Assembly: GCF_001413955.1 (NCBI RefSeq)
Contig: NZ_LCTZ01000002.1
Span: 1 to 64,000 of the forward strand
Direction: 5' to 3'
DNA from: Flagellimonas eckloniae
Lineage (GTDB): Bacteria > Bacteroidota > Bacteroidia > Flavobacteriales > Flavobacteriaceae
DNA: 64,000 bases
Below, one piece after another: positions 17,744-26,939 of this stretch (position 1 is the first letter of the stretch; every line of letters begins with the position of its first letter). The translations under genes and the position numbers were made by a program. The notes beneath the pieces were generated by a model, which did no database searches, was not told the DNA's origin, and saw only the letters and a list, made by a program, of their open reading frames with translations.

Positions 17744-17755
17744 GAAAACGTTTTC
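17744..17755. promoter_or_regulatory. LacI-type palindrome GAAAACGTTTTC
   Basis: A perfect 12-bp palindrome with a central CG, the classic half-site arrangement of LacI/GalR-family operators. It lies 192 bases upstream of the keto-sugar hydrolase gene in a 281-base gap that otherwise shows only AT-rich sequence. Confidence 0.5.
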
Positions 17756-17947
17756 TTTGCTGTTAAATTCAAATATTTTCAATCATATTTTTTTATTTTA
17801 ATTTGATAATCAAGCACTTGCAATTGCTTGTAGCTACTTTGAAGCAACTTGGCAGGTTCATGGTAAATTATATCAAAAAAAGAATAAGTCGTCAAATCAA
17901 TTTGGGGCACTATATTTAGAGTATTACATTTTAAGTTTTAAGATATT

Positions 17948-19813
17948 ATGAAAAATATAATTTTCAGTATTGTTTTTTTTGGCCTTATAATCATAAGCTG
18001 CAAAAAGACTGTACCTGAAGTTATCGAGGAAGAAACCGAAGTCATCACTTCGCTTCCATACTCGAAGTTGGATTTAGAGAGTTTAAATGCTTTTAGAACT
18101 GATGGTCCCAATTGGAAGATTGTTGGAAAGTCATTATCAGATTTTACCAAAAAGCATGATTTACAAGTTGAAGAAGGAACGGGCGTGCTTGTCAATACCA
18201 ATGAAGAAGAAAACTTGAATTTGTTTTCTGTTTTTGAACATGGAGATATGGAGTTGGATATTGAGTTTATGATACCAAAAGGATCCAATTCCGGAATCTA
18301 TTTTCAAAGTCGCTATGAAATACAGTTATTGGATAGCTGGCAAGTTGAAGATTTGAGCTCTCAAGATTGTGGAAGTATATATCAGCGATGGGATGAATCA
18401 CGACCTGAAGGTGAAAAAGGATATGAAGGTCATCCTCCTTTCGAAAATGTAACCAAAGCACCTGGTTTATGGCAGCATTATTTTATAAAATTTAGGGCGC
18501 CACGTTTTGACGCCAATGGAACTAAAATTGAGAATGCACGATTTGAAAAGGTGGTGCACAACGGTGTGACAATCCATGAAAATGTAGAAGTTACAGGACC
18601 AACCAGGTCATCTGCAGCAAAGGATAATTCTGAGGTTACAAAGGCCCCCTTAATGATTCAGGGTGATCATGGTCCTGTGGCTTTCCGAAATATTAAATAC
18701 AAGTTGTATGGTTCAGAAACCTTGACCACTTCAAACGTAAAATACAACTATTACGAAGTGGAGACACCTATAAAACAAATGCCCAATTTTGATTCAATAC
18801 AAGTAATCGAATCAGGCACTATAGATGTAATGGATGTAGATAAACTATCCAAACGGCGAAATGGCGTGGCCTTCCAGTTTACATCAGACTTGAACGTTCC
18901 TAAGGCAGGGGATTATCTTTTCCACCAGTATTCTGATGATGGATCTAAGCTCTATATTGATGGAGAATTAATCGTAGATAATGGTGGGAGTCATCGTTTT
19001 GAATCAAAACGGGGACTGGTTAATTTATCTGAAGGTGCTCATAAATTACAAATTGACTATTTCAACAATAATTCGGGCAAAGGGATGCAATTGCAATATG
19101 AAGGTCCAGAACAGGAACTTCAGACATTACAAGGTAAATCACCATACCCAACAAATAACAAGAAAGAGCCATTGTTGGTAAATGCGGAAGAATCTCCGGA
19201 AATGATTCGGAGCTTTATATACTATGGCACAGAAAAGCGTACACACGTCATTTCTGTCGGAAACCCAAAAGGAGTCCATTATTCCTATGACCTAAAGTCG
19301 GGAGCATTATTAAAGGCTTGGAAAGGTGGTTTTGCCGATGTTACCGAAATGTGGGAGGGGCGTGGTATAGAACAAGTGCTTGAACCACAGAATATGTCAA
19401 TGATACTGCCTGAAAATATGATTGTTGCGGAACTGTCCACAAAAAAAGAACCCTATCCCAGTGCAATCGATGCCAAACTTAAACCTAAAGGGTATAACTT
19501 AAATGAAGAGGATTGTCCAATTTTTAAATTCAAATTCGACGAGTCCTTGGTTCTAGATAGCTATTCCCCATCTGCAGATGGTGCACATCTCGTGAGAACC
19601 TTGGAGGTAAAAGGCAAGAATTCGTTTTACAGTCGTGTTGGTATTGGAAACTACATTCAAAAAGTAAATAAAAACTATTATAGCATCGATGGAGATTATT
19701 ACTTGAAAAATGAAGGAACAAACCAACCCTTTATAAGAGAGATTGATGGAAGACAAGAATTGATGTATATATTGGAAGAAGGAACGAAAACTAAATATTC
19801 CATACTATGGTAA
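17948..19813 (+). CDS. Lipoprotein with DUF1080 (3-keto-glycoside hydrolase-like) and PA14 domains
   Basis: A 621-residue lipoprotein (IIISC lipobox). Residues about 45-255 match DUF1080, the concanavalin-like fold of 3-keto-disaccharide hydrolases (LDIEFMIPKGSNSGIYFQSRYEIQLLDSW, CGSIYQRW, APLMIQGDHGPVAFRNIKYK). Residues about 285-385 look like a PA14 carbohydrate-binding module (YLFHQYSDDGSKLYIDGELIVDNGGSH, GAHKLQIDYFNNNSGKGMQLQYEGP). The last 200 residues, with TEMWEGRGIEQVLEP, are an unrecognised beta-rich domain usual in such fusions. It probably hydrolyses oxidised glycosides at the envelope. The next gene follows at once, and a LacI-type palindrome lies upstream, which suits a sugar-induced unit. 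Confidence 0.82.
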   Translation: MKNIIFSIVFFGLIIISCKKTVPEVIEEETEVITSLPYSKLDLESLNAFRTDGPNWKIVGKSLSDFTKKHDLQVEEGTGVLVNTNEEENLNLFSVFEHGDMELDIEFMIPKGSNSGIYFQSRYEIQLLDSWQVEDLSSQDCGSIYQRWDESRPEGEKGYEGHPPFENVTKAPGLWQHYFIKFRAPRFDANGTKIENARFEKVVHNGVTIHENVEVTGPTRSSAAKDNSEVTKAPLMIQGDHGPVAFRNIKYKLYGSETLTTSNVKYNYYEVETPIKQMPNFDSIQVIESGTIDVMDVDKLSKRRNGVAFQFTSDLNVPKAGDYLFHQYSDDGSKLYIDGELIVDNGGSHRFESKRGLVNLSEGAHKLQIDYFNNNSGKGMQLQYEGPEQELQTLQGKSPYPTNNKKEPLLVNAEESPEMIRSFIYYGTEKRTHVISVGNPKGVHYSYDLKSGALLKAWKGGFADVTEMWEGRGIEQVLEPQNMSMILPENMIVAELSTKKEPYPSAIDAKLKPKGYNLNEEDCPIFKFKFDESLVLDSYSPSADGAHLVRTLEVKGKNSFYSRVGIGNYIQKVNKNYYSIDGDYYLKNEGTNQPFIREIDGRQELMYILEEGTKTKYSILW

Positions 19814-19839
19814 TAGTAAAACTTAATAAGCAAGGAAGA

Positions 19840-21777
19840 ATGAAAAACATAAAACTTAGCTTGGTTTTTGTCCTTATTTTGAGCCTTACCAGCTTAGGAA
19901 CATTTGCTCAAGAAAATAGTTCCCAATACTATCCCATCGAAAAAATAAATATTCCTGATGAAATTTCTTTGGAAATTGGGGGCATGGCTTTCGATGATAA
20001 GGGAAGGCTAGGGGTAATTACCCGTAGAGGGGAATTGTGGCTGATTGATGACCCAACTCAGGATAAGCCTGAATATGTGCGTTTTGCACATGGGCTTCAT
20101 GAACCTTTAGGTCTGGCTTTTAATGATGGTTCTTTTTATAGTAACCAGCGAGGTGAACTCACCAAATTAACAGATACGAACGGTGATGACAAGGCAGATT
20201 CCTATGAAACCATTGTTGTTTGGGAACTGTATGGCAATTACCATGAGTATTCCTACGGTCCGGTATTAATGGATAATGGGGATATGATTGTAACCCTCAA
20301 TCTTGGTTGGGAAGGAAAGGGAGTCAGTAAATCAAAATGGAGTGGATGGATGCTTAAGGTCACTCCGGATGGAGAAGTAATACCATATGCAACTGGACTT
20401 AGGTCTCCTGCTGGATTTGGACTCAATAAAGAAGGTGATATTTTTTATACTGAAAATCAAGGCGATTGGGTGGGTTCTGGACGAATGACCCATTTGGAGT
20501 TGGGTGATTTTGCAGGTAGCCCAGAAGGTTTAAGATGGTCACAAGAAGAAGACTCACCGATTAGTGTCAAGTTTGAAGACATTGATGATACCAAAGAACT
20601 GACATTGTATGAGTATCAGGAAGAGATAGAAGCGGTAAAACCACCTTCAGTTTGGTTTCCACATACATTGATGGGAATTTCTACTTCGGATATAGCGGTA
20701 TTCAGTGACAAAATGGGACCATTTAGTGGTCAATTGATGGTTGGTGACCAAGGACATAGTAAGATCATGCGGGTTTTTCAAGAGAAAGTAAATGGTGTGT
20801 ACCAAGGGGTATGTTTCCCGTTTATTGATGGATTTTCCTCAGGAGTGTTACGTATGCAATATGCCCCAGAAAAGGATGCTGTCTATGTAGGGCAGACCAA
20901 TAGAGGATGGAGGTCAACTGGAAAAGAACCTTTTGCATTGGAACGATTTTCATGGTCTGGAAAAATACCATTTGAAATCAAAAAAATAATGGTTGAGCCT
21001 GATGGGTTTCGATTGGAATTTACGCAACCAATAAATAAATCTTCAGCCCAAGCTATAACATCCTATCAAATTACGGATTTTACGTATCGGTACCATCATC
21101 GCTATGGTAGCCCTGTGGTACAAAAAGAAAATAGAACCATAAAAGCTATAGAAGTGTCTGAGGATGGATTGAGCGCGACACTTAAACTGGATAAGTTCCG
21201 AAAAGGGTTTATTTATGAGATCAAGGCTACAGGGGTTAGAAATGTTAAGGGAAAACCTTTATTGAATGACTATGGATATTATACGTTGAATGAAGTGCCA
21301 GAAGGGGATACGAATATTGTTTCAACGAGCAATTCCAATGAAGCTGGGGTCACTGCATCAAACCGTAGAATAACGGAATTACCAGAAAGTTGGGGTGGGC
21401 AGATTGACACTGAAATTCAATTAGGGACACTGCCCGGGCTTCAATTTGACAAAAAAGAGTTGAAAGTTGTGGTGGGAAGCAAGGTGAAACTTACCTTCAA
21501 CAATAGTGATGATATGCCTCATAACTTTCTTTTCGTCAATCCAGGAAAAGCAGATGAGGTAGGAGAAGCAGCATTAAAACTAGGATTGGATGGAGCAGAG
21601 TTGAGTTTTATCCCTAAATCAGATGAAATTATAGCGCACACCAATATGGTAGCTCCATCAGATGCGGAAACGATTTACTTTATTGCACCAAGTGAACCGG
21701 GAATTTATCAATATGTATGCACTTTTCCAGGACATCATACTATCATGAGGGGAGTGCTACGTGTGGAAGCAAAGTGA
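19840..21777 (+). CDS. Secreted beta-propeller dehydrogenase-like protein with C-terminal cupredoxin domain
   Basis: The start at 19840 gives a signal peptide ending TFAQ; an in-frame ATG at 19807 overlaps the previous stop but adds only a charged extension. Residues about 40-420 resemble the sorbosone/glucose dehydrogenase-type propeller of Bacteroidota and Planctomycetes (GGMAFDDKGRLGVITRRGELW, TGLRSPAGFGLNKEGDIFYTENQGDW, LMVGDQGHSKIMRVF). The last 115 residues form a type 1 copper site: MPHNFLF gives the first His, and YQYVCTFPGHHTIM gives Cys, His and Met in auracyanin-like spacing. It may oxidise sugars and pass electrons to copper. Together with the preceding hydrolase it suggests an oxidise-then-cleave route for glycosides. 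Confidence 0.82.
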   Translation: MKNIKLSLVFVLILSLTSLGTFAQENSSQYYPIEKINIPDEISLEIGGMAFDDKGRLGVITRRGELWLIDDPTQDKPEYVRFAHGLHEPLGLAFNDGSFYSNQRGELTKLTDTNGDDKADSYETIVVWELYGNYHEYSYGPVLMDNGDMIVTLNLGWEGKGVSKSKWSGWMLKVTPDGEVIPYATGLRSPAGFGLNKEGDIFYTENQGDWVGSGRMTHLELGDFAGSPEGLRWSQEEDSPISVKFEDIDDTKELTLYEYQEEIEAVKPPSVWFPHTLMGISTSDIAVFSDKMGPFSGQLMVGDQGHSKIMRVFQEKVNGVYQGVCFPFIDGFSSGVLRMQYAPEKDAVYVGQTNRGWRSTGKEPFALERFSWSGKIPFEIKKIMVEPDGFRLEFTQPINKSSAQAITSYQITDFTYRYHHRYGSPVVQKENRTIKAIEVSEDGLSATLKLDKFRKGFIYEIKATGVRNVKGKPLLNDYGYYTLNEVPEGDTNIVSTSNSNEAGVTASNRRITELPESWGGQIDTEIQLGTLPGLQFDKKELKVVVGSKVKLTFNNSDDMPHNFLFVNPGKADEVGEAALKLGLDGAELSFIPKSDEIIAHTNMVAPSDAETIYFIAPSEPGIYQYVCTFPGHHTIMRGVLRVEAK

Positions 21778-21824
21778 TGACAGTCTAAAAGAATTAAAAA
21801 ATAGGAAGTTTAAACTAAGTTTCT

Positions 21825-22349
21825 TTACATCCCAGCATAACTTTGCCAATCTTGGTCTTTGTAAATATTATCACCAAAATAACGGGCAATTTGCAGGAAA
21901 GGTTCCACTTTTTGATAACCGGGAACAGGAGATAGCATCTTTAGGTCTTCATCTAAAAAAATGACCGTGGGATAACTCATTTTACCCTGCATTAGGGCAG
22001 CGGCAAACTCATGGTAACCTCTTCTTCCTGAAGGTACAAAATTGAAGGTTTTGCCTTGAAAATCAATAGGCTCCTTGCCTTCTCCATCCATTTTTACCAT
22101 ATAGAAATTATCCTGCATATAAGCTGCAACTTCAGGGTTTTGAAATGTGTCCTTATCCATTTTCTTGCACCAACCGCACCAATCTGTGTACACATCTATG
22201 AACATTTTCTTAGGCTGTGAATCATTTTGGGACAACTGCACTGCTTCATCCCAACTTAGCCATTGTACGCTTTGGGCCTGTGTTTGAGATCCAATTAAAA
22301 GAAAAAGAAATAAGCTTAGTTGAGTTATATAGGTGAAAGCTGCGCGCAT
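21825..22349 (-). CDS. Periplasmic thioredoxin-like protein
   Basis: A 174-residue secreted protein with a signal peptide ending TQAQ and a thioredoxin fold. The active site is WCGWCKKM near residue 57, the CxxC type of DUF255/thioredoxin_7 proteins that reduce periplasmic disulfides. The cis-Pro motif SYPTVIFLDED is at about 127. A substrate is not evident. It is the last gene of a minus-strand set lysA-DUF3995-thioredoxin, 76 bases after the DUF3995 stop, and converges with the cupredoxin gene. Confidence 0.85.
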   Translation of the reverse strand: MRAAFTYITQLSLFLFLLIGSQTQAQSVQWLSWDEAVQLSQNDSQPKKMFIDVYTDWCGWCKKMDKDTFQNPEVAAYMQDNFYMVKMDGEGKEPIDFQGKTFNFVPSGRRGYHEFAAALMQGKMSYPTVIFLDEDLKMLSPVPGYQKVEPFLQIARYFGDNIYKDQDWQSYAGM

Positions 22350-22425
22350 TGTTCCTTAAATTTTGAGGGTTTAGTCTATAGACTATTACAAAACTAACGA
22401 AAATTGTGCCAAATTAGTATTTAGT

Positions 22426-22833
22426 TCAAAACTCCAAAATTAAAATAAGTGCTCCCAAAAGTAGACACAATGGGGAGTAATAGCGTGTATCTAAAACCGA
22501 AAACTTGCTATTCTTGGCAGATTTGAAAAAGCCAACATATTTAAAATCCCCAAAGGCACGAACTATAAATAAAATGCCAATACCTTTAGCCACGTATCCC
22601 GTCCAATCAGAATCTATATACATCAGAATCTTGTTTATAAAGATAAAGGCAAAAAAGAGCAGAATAATACCAACGATTATGGCCCCAAACTTTCCTGGAG
22701 CCATTACTCTTTTTTCATTGATTCTTGTGGGAATTATTTTTGAAGGGTCTTTAATGCCAAATGCCGCCCAGTAAAAATGAAGTACGGCCAAAAAAATTAA
22801 AACTATCGATATCAGAATAGTAATTACCCCCAT
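22426..22833 (-). CDS. DUF3995 membrane protein
   Basis: A small protein of about 135 residues with four predicted membrane helices. The pattern LAVLHFYWAAFGI at the start, RAFGD in the middle and RYYSPLCLLLGALIL at the end are typical of DUF3995. Function is unknown. The ATG at 22833 lies one base after the lysA TAG; the longer frame from 22845 would overlap lysA by 11 bases. Either way translation is likely coupled with lysA. Confidence 0.82.
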   Translation of the reverse strand: MGVITILISIVLIFLAVLHFYWAAFGIKDPSKIIPTRINEKRVMAPGKFGAIIVGIILLFFAFIFINKILMYIDSDWTGYVAKGIGILFIVRAFGDFKYVGFFKSAKNSKFSVLDTRYYSPLCLLLGALILILEF

Positions 22834-22834
22834 A

Positions 22835-24073
22835 CTATTTGGCAACTACTTTTTTAGGGGGTTCAAACAATTCTTTTGCATCTACTTGATTTCGAAGTAT
22901 ATCATCAAAAGTCTCTCGTTCTCGAATTAAATGCGCTTTCCCTTTATACCAAAGAACTTCTGCAGGACGGTATCTTGAGTTATAGTTACTGGCCATGGTA
23001 AAACAATATGCACCTGCATTCTTAAAGCTTAAAATATCACCCTCTGAGATTTCATTGATTCTTCGGTTACTACCAAAAGTATCGGTTTCACAGATATAAC
23101 CTACCACGGAATAGTAGCGTTCTTTTCCATTTGGATTGGAAATATTGCTGATTTCATGGGATGATCCATAAAGCATTGGACGTATTAAATGATTAAATCC
23201 TGAATCGACACTTGCAAAAACAGTAGAAGTAGTTTGTTTCACCACATTTACCTTAGCAAGAAAATGACCCGCTTCACTTACCAAGAATTTTCCGGGCTCA
23301 AAGGCCAAGGTTAATTCCCTACCATATTCATTACAGAACTCATTGAATCTTTTCGTTAGTTTTTTGCCCAGTTCTTCCACATTGGTTTCTATATCACCTG
23401 CTTTGTATGGTACTTTAAATCCACTTCCAAAATCAATAAACTCTAAATTCTTGAAGTTTTTTGCAGTCTCAAATAAAATTTCCGAAGCATAAAGGAAGAC
23501 ATCAATATCCAGGATATCACTTCCCGTATGCATGTGAATCCCATTGATGTTCATTTGGGTTAGATCAACAATGCGCAACAAATGTGGAATTTGATGAATG
23601 CTGATTCCGAACTTTGAATCAATATGACCAACTGAAATATTGGAGTTGCCTCCAGCCATTACATGTGGATTAATTCTGATACAAACAGGTACATCGGGAT
23701 GTTTGCTCCCAAACTGTTCCAATATTGATAAATTGTCAATATTAATCTGAACCCCTAGAGCTGAAGCTTCTTCAATTTCCTCCAACGATACCCCATTTGG
23801 TGTATAAATAATGGATTCAGGTTTAAAACCGGCCATCAGCCCAAGTTTAACCTCTTGAACAGATACCGTATCCAAACCACTCCCCAAATTGTTCATCAAA
23901 CGTAAAATGGAAATATTGGAAAGTGCTTTTGTGGCATAGTTTAGTCTAAGGCTACCCACTCCTTTAAAGGCTTTTGTCAAACGGTTAAATTGTGACGTAA
24001 TTTTTTCGGCGTCATACACGTATACCGGTGCACCAAACTTTTTGGCAATATTTAGTAAATTCTGGGAGTTCAT
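22835..24073 (-). CDS. lysA: Diaminopimelate decarboxylase
   Basis: LysA decarboxylates meso-diaminopimelate to lysine using PLP, the last step of the pathway. It has the alanine-racemase-like barrel with the PLP lysine in NYATKALSN (near residue 49), GSGLDTVSVQEV, HMHTGSDI, EFIDFGSGFKVPYK, and the C-terminal beta domain with CETDTFG and NAGAYCFTMASNYN. The length of 412 residues is usual for Bacteroidota. The first gene of a three-gene unit with a well-formed promoter at 24092-24122. DapD, earlier in the pathway, is encoded at 46362. Confidence 0.95.
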   Translation of the reverse strand: MNSQNLLNIAKKFGAPVYVYDAEKITSQFNRLTKAFKGVGSLRLNYATKALSNISILRLMNNLGSGLDTVSVQEVKLGLMAGFKPESIIYTPNGVSLEEIEEASALGVQINIDNLSILEQFGSKHPDVPVCIRINPHVMAGGNSNISVGHIDSKFGISIHQIPHLLRIVDLTQMNINGIHMHTGSDILDIDVFLYASEILFETAKNFKNLEFIDFGSGFKVPYKAGDIETNVEELGKKLTKRFNEFCNEYGRELTLAFEPGKFLVSEAGHFLAKVNVVKQTTSTVFASVDSGFNHLIRPMLYGSSHEISNISNPNGKERYYSVVGYICETDTFGSNRRINEISEGDILSFKNAGAYCFTMASNYNSRYRPAEVLWYKGKAHLIRERETFDDILRNQVDAKELFEPPKKVVAK

Positions 24074-24091
24074 TTGATATTAGTCTTTTGG

Positions 24092-24122
24092 CAAATCTAA
24101 ACCTTGCTATTAAGATGTACAA
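24092..24122 (-). promoter_or_regulatory. lysA promoter (TTG-N20-TAGATTTG, minus strand)
   Basis: Read on the minus strand, TTG (24122-24120) is 20 bases from a perfect -7 TAGATTTG (24099-24092), which lies 18 bases before the lysA ATG. Confidence 0.7.
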
Positions 24123-24231
24123 GATATTATTTGATAAAAATACAAATACAACAAATTGTTATAAAAATAACAAACTTGATTTTCCAACTTGCTGTTTTGA
24201 AACTCAGATTGTACATTTAACACAAATTCCA

Positions 24232-24873
24232 ATGATGATATTACCTCTATTCCCATTGCAATCGGTTTTTTTTCCAGGTGAAACAGTACCTCTACATATT
24301 TTTGAAGACCGCTACAAACAATTAATAAATGACTGTAGAAAGGAGGCTATGACCTTTGGAATTCCGGTGTTTATAAATAATACACTTGTATATGGGACAG
24401 AAGTTCAGTTGGTTGAGGTTGTTACAACCTATGAGAACGGTGAAATGGATGTTGTTGGAGTTGCAAGACAGGTATTTAAGGTACTGTCTTTTGAAAATCG
24501 AATGAAGGGAAAGCTTTATGCGGGTGGCGATGTGGAGTTTTTGGATAGTGAGAATGATGCAGACGATGCCCTACGCAAAGAAGTTTTGGAGGGTGTAGAA
24601 AAGTTATATGACCTAATGCACGTGCCTTTTACCAAAACTTCTCCAAAACAGTTTAATAGTTATTCCCTTGCACATAAAATGGGATTATCCTTTGAGCAGG
24701 AGTATGAACTTCTGCAAATTCCAAATGAGACTGATAGGTTGTTGTATATCAAAAAGCACTTAGAGACAACTGCATTAGTTTTAAGTGAAGTGAATAGAAC
24801 CAAAAATACTATAGAAATGAATGGACACTTTAAAAATTTTGATCCTTTGGATTTTGAAGATTTTAAAGTCTAA
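24232..24873 (+). CDS. LON peptidase substrate-binding domain protein
   Basis: A 213-residue stand-alone Lon N-terminal (LAN/PUA-like) domain: LPLFPLQSVFFPGETVPLHIFEDRYKQL at the start, GTEVQLVEV, and helices at 110-200. It lacks any ATPase or protease domain. Such proteins are thought to bind peptides, but no function is established. The frame is open to 24028, but that would overlap lysA on the other strand; ATG 24232 gives the standard N-terminus (a second ATG is at 24235). Confidence 0.88.
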   Translation: MMILPLFPLQSVFFPGETVPLHIFEDRYKQLINDCRKEAMTFGIPVFINNTLVYGTEVQLVEVVTTYENGEMDVVGVARQVFKVLSFENRMKGKLYAGGDVEFLDSENDADDALRKEVLEGVEKLYDLMHVPFTKTSPKQFNSYSLAHKMGLSFEQEYELLQIPNETDRLLYIKKHLETTALVLSEVNRTKNTIEMNGHFKNFDPLDFEDFKV

Positions 24874-24903
24874 GGATAGTTAGGGTAATTACCTTTCGTT
24901 TTC

Positions 24904-24911
24904 TATTTTTG
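24904..24911 (+). promoter_or_regulatory. Putative -7 element (TATTTTTG) of sucC
   Basis: Perfect TAnnTTTG match 25 bases before the sucC ATG; no clear -33 partner. Confidence 0.45.
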
Positions 24912-24936
24912 TCACCAAATAAAAGTCAGTTCATAG

Positions 24937-26130
24937 ATGAATCTTCACGAATATCAAGGAAAAGAAATTTTAGCCAGTTTTGGAGTTAGAATCCAACGTG
25001 GAATTGTTGCACACAATGCAAAGGAAGCAGTAGATGCTGCCAAACACCTTACCCAAGAAACAGGTACGGGATGGCATGTAATCAAAGCGCAGGTTCATGC
25101 AGGAGGTAGAGGCAAGGGCGGCGGTGTAAAATTGGCCAAAAATCTAAAGGAAGTTGAGGAATTGGCGGGAAGTATTATCGGAATGAACTTGATTACACCT
25201 CAAACTTCGGCCGAAGGTAAAAAAGTACATCAAGTACTTGTTGCAGAAGATGTTTATTATCCAGGCGACAGTGAGACGAATGAGTTTTACATGTCCGTAC
25301 TTTTAAATAGAGGTTCTGGAAGAAACATGATCATGTATTCTACCGAAGGAGGAATGGATATTGAAGAAGTGGCAGAAAAGACGCCACATCTAATTTTTAC
25401 TGAAGAGATTGACCCTGCAACCGGATTAATGCCTTTTCAAGCCCGAAAGATTGCTTTTAATCTCGGACTGTCAGGTACAGCTTTCAAAGAAATGACAAAG
25501 TTTGTGTCATCATTATACAAAGCATATGTTGAAAGCGATTCAAGTATGTTTGAAATTAATCCAGTTTTAAAAACATCAGATGATAAGATAATGGCAGTGG
25601 ATGCCAAGGTATCTATCGATGACAATGCATTATACAGAAGAAAAGCCTATGCGGAAATGCGCGATTTACGTGAGGAAAACCCCATTGAAGTTGAAGCTCG
25701 AGAGGTAGGCTTGAATTATGTCGATTTGGATGGTAACGTTGGCTGTATGGTAAATGGCGCAGGATTGGCAATGGCCACTATGGATTTGATAAAAATGGCT
25801 GGCGGAGAACCAGCTAACTTCTTGGACGTTGGTGGTACCGCAGATGCTAAAAGAGTAGAGGAAGCGTTTCGCATCATTTTAAAAGATCCAAATGTAAAGG
25901 CTATTCTTATAAATATTTTTGGAGGTATTGTTCGTTGTGATAGAGTTGCCCAAGGTGTTGTGGACGCCTATAAAAACATGGGAGATGCCATCAAAGTTCC
26001 AATTATTGTAAGACTACAAGGTACCAATGCTGAGTTGGCCAAAGAGATTATAGATAATTCTGGATTGGCTGTGCATTCAGCAGTTCAGTTTCAGGAAGCC
26101 GCTGATAAAGTGAAAGAAGTATTGGCTTAA
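24937..26130 (+). CDS. sucC: Succinyl-CoA synthetase (ADP-forming) beta subunit
   Basis: SucC with SucD interconverts succinyl-CoA and succinate with substrate-level phosphorylation in the TCA cycle. It has the ATP-grasp N-terminus (MNLHEYQGKEIL, VHAGGRGKGGGVKLA), the EINP metal site (FEINPVLKT) and the C-terminal ligase domain (FLDVGGTADAKRVEEAF, NIFGGIVRCD). The length of 397 residues is normal. sucD is not adjacent here, and a strong terminator follows, so sucC is expressed alone, as in many flavobacteria. Confidence 0.97.
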   Translation: MNLHEYQGKEILASFGVRIQRGIVAHNAKEAVDAAKHLTQETGTGWHVIKAQVHAGGRGKGGGVKLAKNLKEVEELAGSIIGMNLITPQTSAEGKKVHQVLVAEDVYYPGDSETNEFYMSVLLNRGSGRNMIMYSTEGGMDIEEVAEKTPHLIFTEEIDPATGLMPFQARKIAFNLGLSGTAFKEMTKFVSSLYKAYVESDSSMFEINPVLKTSDDKIMAVDAKVSIDDNALYRRKAYAEMRDLREENPIEVEAREVGLNYVDLDGNVGCMVNGAGLAMATMDLIKMAGGEPANFLDVGGTADAKRVEEAFRIILKDPNVKAILINIFGGIVRCDRVAQGVVDAYKNMGDAIKVPIIVRLQGTNAELAKEIIDNSGLAVHSAVQFQEAADKVKEVLA

Positions 26131-26148
26131 ACTTTCTGGTTTACGAAG

Positions 26149-26186
26149 AAAAAGGGGCAACGTTAATTTGATGTTGCCCCTTTTTT
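26149..26186 (+). terminator. Intrinsic terminator after sucC
   Basis: A stem of A5 plus GGGGCAACG paired with TGTTGCCCC plus T6, around an AT-rich loop, followed by the T-tract at 26181-26186. Confidence 0.92.
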
Positions 26187-26488
26187 ATTATCCTAGATTT
26201 TTTGTTTTGCTCATGAGAATACTCGCTTTTTAGTTTGTCTCATTTCTAACAGTACTGTACTTTTTTTAACGAATTCTCCAAACTAGCACACTACACTTTA
26301 AATTCTTTATTGTCAAATTCAAAAATTTGTTGAATAAGCTTTTTATGGTTTTGTTGGCATTTTATCAGGTTTTTAAGATGAATATTCATTAAAAATATGT
26401 TAAAAACTTATTTTATTGTAACATTCCTAATAATTTAAAGTCTTTTATATATCATCACATCAATTATAAATCAAAAAACGAAATCATC
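26187..26488. other. AT-rich gap upstream of the small secreted protein
   Basis: No gene is seen in this 302-base stretch on either strand. It holds a 12-bp palindrome ATGAATATTCAT at 26378-26389 and A/T tracts. I found no TAnnTTTG element at a suitable distance, so the promoter of the next gene may be of another class. Confidence 0.5.
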
Positions 26489-26824
26489 ATGAAAAAAGTT
26501 AGTATCACATTAGTGGCAATTTTGCTACTTGCATCCGGAAGTATTTTTGCAAACGATATCAACACAGTCAACCCAACAAAAAATCTCGTTACCCAGATTA
26601 AAAAAATGCTTAAGGATAACTCCTTTGAGGTAGCGGAGAAAGATTTAATTGCCGAAGTACGTTTTACAATAAACAAAGAAAGAGAGTTGGTTGTGCTTTC
26701 AGTTGATACTGAAGACGATTCTCTGGACCATTTTGTAAAAGGTAGTTTGAACTATAGGAAAGTGGATTTAGAAGATATGAGCGAAGGCAAAATATTTACA
26801 CTTTCTGTACGGATTACAGCTTAA
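26489..26824 (+). CDS. Small secreted protein of unknown function
   Basis: A 111-residue protein with a clear signal peptide (MKKVSITLVAILLLASGSIFA). The mature part has a helix with TKNLVTQIKKML and a beta-rich region (EVRFTINKERELVVLSVDTEDD, LDHFVKGSLNYRKVDL) that resembles a shortened TonB C-terminal-like fold, a likeness I infer from pattern only. It has its own long leader and its own terminator, so it is a single-gene unit, possibly strongly or conditionally expressed. Confidence 0.72.
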   Translation: MKKVSITLVAILLLASGSIFANDINTVNPTKNLVTQIKKMLKDNSFEVAEKDLIAEVRFTINKERELVVLSVDTEDDSLDHFVKGSLNYRKVDLEDMSEGKIFTLSVRITA

Positions 26825-26852
26825 TTGGCTGGAATTATTTGAATTAGCTAGG

Positions 26853-26879
26853 AAAACCCTGAAATTATTCAGGGTTTTT
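26853..26879 (+). terminator. Intrinsic terminator after the small secreted protein
   Basis: Perfect 11-bp arms AAAACCCTGAA and TTCAGGGTTTT with a 4-base loop and a T5 run. Confidence 0.92.
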
Positions 26880-26939
26880 CATGTAATAAAACTAGCGGTT
26901 TTGGAGTTATTATGAAGGAATTTGTTCAAAACTGACTAT

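Noticed and set aside
24028..24231. Upstream extension of the LON-domain ORF
   Set aside because: It overlaps the lysA start on the other strand and adds no signal or homologous sequence; the family N-terminus starts at 24232.
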